A stretch of DNA of 8,045 bases from Cellvibrionales bacterium UBA2618. Its GTDB lineage: Bacteria; Pseudomonadota; Gammaproteobacteria; Pseudomonadales; Porticoccaceae. Location of the stretch: NCBI GenBank assembly GCA_002339165.1, contig DDJS01000012.1, forward strand, positions 1 through 8,045. Direction: 5' to 3'. Positions 6,001 through 8,045 of this stretch are shown here, piece after piece (within the stretch, counting starts at the first letter, position 1; each line of letters starts with the position of its first letter). The notes beneath the pieces were generated by a model. It made no database searches. It saw only the letters and a list, made by a program, of their open reading frames with translations, and had not been told where the DNA came from. The position numbers were made by a program, and so were the translations under genes.

Positions 6001-6894
6001 CTAGACGCGTTCATCGCGCTCGGTTTGATCGACGGTCGCGCCAAGCGGCCTCGGCCGCGCCTGATTAATCAGCGCACCGCCGAGGATCAACAATCCGCCC
6101 AATAGGGTGCCGGTAGAAAGCGTCTCGCCGAGAACCAAGATACCAAGACAGGCCGCAAAAACGACCTGAATATAACTCAGCGCCGTGGCTTTAGCCGCCG
6201 ATTCCAGTGCCACTCCGCGGGTCAATCCAATTTGACCGATTTGAGTAAATACCCCAATCGCCAACAACAACAGCCAGTCCGAACCGATCGGCATAATAAA
6301 CTCCCGCCAACCGATCGCCAGCGTTGCCGGCAGACACACCAATGGAAAGTACAGGACGATCACCGAGGGGTGCTCAAAGCGGCTCAAATAACGAATCAGG
6401 GTGTAGGCAGCACCACTACCGGCAGCGCCGAACAGTCCGATGCAGACCGCCACCAATGGCAACGTGGGACCGCCTAGTGCCATCGGTTGGGCAATACAGA
6501 CAAGACCGAGTAGACCCAATAAAACGCAGATAACGGTCTGCACATGAATTCTCTCGTCGAGAAAAAGCCAGGCAAACAATGCCGTAAACAATGGGTTGAG
6601 GTATTGAATCAGGGTCGCCTCGGCCAGCGGTAAACGGGTCAGACTGGTATACACAGCGATCAGCGCCAGCAGCCCCAAAATACTGCGCAGCAACAACAGC
6701 GCTTTTTTATTGCCCAGCGGCGCAAGACCCAACCGGCGCACATCCCAATAGCTGAGCACCAGCGAAACTGCCGCTCTCGCGGCAATCATCTCCATCACCG
6801 GAAAACCGCGCAAGGAGGCAAGCTTAACGCACAGACCCATCAACGAAAAACCGCAGGCACTGATGATCATGTAAGTTGCTGCGCTCATTGGCAT
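6001..6894 (-). CDS. EamA/DMT superfamily exporter (10-TM)
   Basis: A 297-residue inner-membrane protein of the drug/metabolite transporter superfamily, built from two EamA repeats (about 6-136 and 147-278). Each would give five membrane helices, ten in all. Family marks include LRSILG after the second helix (69-74), FLDERI (111-116) after helix 4, AYTLIRYLSR (163-172) and LGETLS (255-260) in the second repeat. Members export amino acids, purines or other small metabolites; the substrate here is unknown. The start at 6894 overlaps the end of ybaK by 10 bases. A second ATG at 6888 forms a classic ATGA overlap with the ybaK stop and may be the real start. Neither has its own ribosome site, so translation is probably coupled to ybaK. 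The charged tail after the last helix is cytoplasmic in the usual topology. Confidence 0.92.
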   Translation of the reverse strand: MPMSAATYMIISACGFSLMGLCVKLASLRGFPVMEMIAARAAVSLVLSYWDVRRLGLAPLGNKKALLLLRSILGLLALIAVYTSLTRLPLAEATLIQYLNPLFTALFAWLFLDERIHVQTVICVLLGLLGLVCIAQPMALGGPTLPLVAVCIGLFGAAGSGAAYTLIRYLSRFEHPSVIVLYFPLVCLPATLAIGWREFIMPIGSDWLLLLAIGVFTQIGQIGLTRGVALESAAKATALSYIQVVFAACLGILVLGETLSTGTLLGGLLILGGALINQARPRPLGATVDQTERDERV

Positions 6895-7352
6895 ATCTGC
6901 GCCAGTGCACCTGCGGTCAGCGCCTGCAAATCATCGGGCCGCAACTCTATTTCCAGACCGCGACGACCGCCACTGACAAAGACCGTGGCATGTTGCCCAA
7001 CCGAGGTATCAATGAGCGTTTTTAGTCTCCGCCTCTGGCCCAGAGGGCTTACGCCACCGAGCACATAACCGGTACTGCGCTCGACGTCCCGAGGCATCGC
7101 CATCGCCGCTTTTTTCGCACCCGCTGCCTTGGCTATGCGCTTCATACTCAACAGGCTGGCCACTGGAATAACGCCGACGGCTAAATAGTTTTCGTCCATC
7201 GTCACCACCAGTGTTTTGCATACCCGTTCGACAGCAACCGCCAATTTCATCGCCGCTTCAAGGCCATAGGATTCGTTGCTGGCATCGTGGTCGTAGTGGT
7301 GCAGCCAATAGTCTATGTTAGCGTTTCGAACGGCTTGAACGGCGGGTGTCAC
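6885..7352 (-). CDS. ybaK: Cys-tRNA(Pro)/Cys-tRNA(Cys) deacylase YbaK/EbsC
   Basis: YbaK hydrolyses Cys-tRNA(Pro) made by mistake by prolyl-tRNA synthetase, acting in trans in the cytosol. From GTG 7352 the product is 155 residues, against 159 for E. coli YbaK. It opens with a TPAV motif like the E. coli protein. The essential lysine falls at K46 (VCKTL), the same number as in E. coli, which strongly supports this start. Further marks are YDHD (20-23), YGLEAA (29-34), the AKKAAM strand, STGYVLGGVSPLGQRRR, and VSGGRRGLEIEL near the C-terminus. An in-frame ATG at 7379 would add nine residues, but GGAG at 7361-7364 lies 8 bases before the GTG. The gene sits between a RutE-type nitroreductase and a DMT exporter whose start it overlaps. 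Confidence 0.95.
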   Translation of the reverse strand: MTPAVQAVRNANIDYWLHHYDHDASNESYGLEAAMKLAVAVERVCKTLVVTMDENYLAVGVIPVASLLSMKRIAKAAGAKKAAMAMPRDVERSTGYVLGGVSPLGQRRRLKTLIDTSVGQHATVFVSGGRRGLEIELRPDDLQALTAGALAQICQ

Positions 7353-7360
7353 AGCAATTT

Positions 7361-7364
7361 CTCC
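7361..7364 (-). promoter_or_regulatory. Shine-Dalgarno fixing the GTG start of ybaK
   Basis: GGAG on the minus strand lies 8 bases before GTG 7352. Because this site lies inside the alternative frame from ATG 7379, and because K46 numbering matches E. coli only from the GTG, it decides the start. Confidence 0.7.
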
Positions 7365-7449
7365 GTCCCGAAATAGCATCGACCCAGCGACTCAAACCCC
7401 ACCCAACACGATCGCTGTGCTGCGTGTTCAACACCGAGCGTCGTCGACC

Positions 7450-8043
7450 TCAGGCTAACTCGCAAGCGTCGCCGAAGGCCAGTCGTGGCGAGCGCTCGAA
7501 CACCGCCTCGGCTTTCCCCACGCCCAGCGAACAGAGAAAATTCGCGCGTATGTCAAGATTAGGGAAAAACTCTCGCTCAACTCCAGCGGCGTCAAACCCA
7601 GACATCGGCCCGACGTCTAAGCCCATGGCACGGGCGGCAATCATTAGGTACGCACCTTGCAATGTGCTGTTGCGCAGCGCTGTTGCGTCGGCAAATTCAG
7701 CGGATCCAGTAAACCAATCTCGCGCAGATGGCGCGTGCGGAAATAACTCCGGAATACGATCATAAAATTTTACGTCATAACCAATAATCGCGCAGACTGG
7801 CGCCGCGCGCGTTTTTGCTTGATTACCCGACGACAGGTGCGGCATTAACCGTTCGCGCGCGGCCTCACTGCGCACAAAAACAACCCGCGCTGGCGAACAG
7901 TTGGCGCTGGTCGGCCCGTACTTCCAAATATCGTAGAGACGCTGTAAATCGCTGTCGCTAATCGCCCGGTCATGCCAATCGTTGTGGCTGCGAGCGGCGG
8001 TAAAAAGTTGCGCTAAAGCGCTGGTATCGAGAGGCTTTTTCAT
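7450..8043 (-). CDS. rutE: RutE/HadB-type nitroreductase (malonic semialdehyde reductase family)
   Basis: A 197-residue FMN-dependent nitroreductase-fold enzyme, very close in length and wording to E. coli RutE (196). RutE reduces malonic semialdehyde to 3-hydroxypropionate at the end of the Rut uracil-degradation pathway; the family also contains enzymes of less certain substrate. Visible motifs are FTAARSHNDW (14-23), which includes the N-terminal Arg of the FMN site, the hallmark GPTSANCSPAR (43-53), LSSGN (70-74), FPHAPSARDWF (101-111), and RNSTLQGAYL (124-133) leading into GLDVGPMSGFD (141-151). ATG 8043 aligns with the E. coli start, but only two bases remain upstream, so its ribosome site cannot be seen. 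No other rut gene is in view downstream, so membership in a pyrimidine pathway is unproven. It may share a transcript with ybaK, 97 bases away. Confidence 0.88.
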   Translation of the reverse strand: MKKPLDTSALAQLFTAARSHNDWHDRAISDSDLQRLYDIWKYGPTSANCSPARVVFVRSEAARERLMPHLSSGNQAKTRAAPVCAIIGYDVKFYDRIPELFPHAPSARDWFTGSAEFADATALRNSTLQGAYLMIAARAMGLDVGPMSGFDAAGVEREFFPNLDIRANFLCSLGVGKAEAVFERSPRLAFGDACELA

Positions 8044-8045
8044 AG

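Overview
The window looks like ordinary chromosome from a free-living, probably marine, gammaproteobacterium. The protein families and their wording (a QueE with the CX14CX2C cluster motif, YbaK, a RutE-type nitroreductase, a secreted-type PepF) and a base composition that looks slightly above 50% GC fit that group. No rRNA or other lineage marker is present, so the assignment is an inference. There is no tRNA, rRNA, CRISPR array or intact mobile element.

Layout. Bases 2-298 (+) hold the 3' end of an unrecognised gene whose visible start carries a 10-residue NMGPD repeat. It is followed by a strong intrinsic terminator (313-341). Then come a FabG-like short-chain dehydrogenase (547-1308, GTG start), queE (1499-2140) and a small leucine-rich-repeat protein (2377-3090), all on + and separated by gaps of about 190-240 bases, so they are probably separate transcription units. 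Bases 3166-5077 (-) hold a nearly full-length but heavily damaged oligoendopeptidase F gene. It has three nonsense codons, an uncorrected frameshift in a poly-T run, a compensating pair of frameshifts and a broken N-terminus. Its HExxH motif survives, but the third zinc ligand position is Asp rather than Glu. Bases 5078-5513 contain no gene I can support; they hold a heptanucleotide repeat and some small palindromes. A GNAT acetyltransferase (5514-5999, +) ends one base from the end of a convergent minus-strand group: RutE-type nitroreductase (8043-7450), ybaK (7352-6885) and an EamA/DMT exporter (6894-6001). ybaK and the exporter overlap and are probably translationally coupled.

Functionally this is a set of housekeeping and accessory metabolism genes: 7-deazaguanine (queuosine) synthesis, mischarged-tRNA editing, oxidoreductases and metabolite export. 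I see no defence island or new multi-gene system. The points most worth a second look are the decaying peptidase, the LRR protein with a cysteine in every repeat, the truncated repeat protein at the left edge, and the unexplained 5.1-5.5 kb gap.
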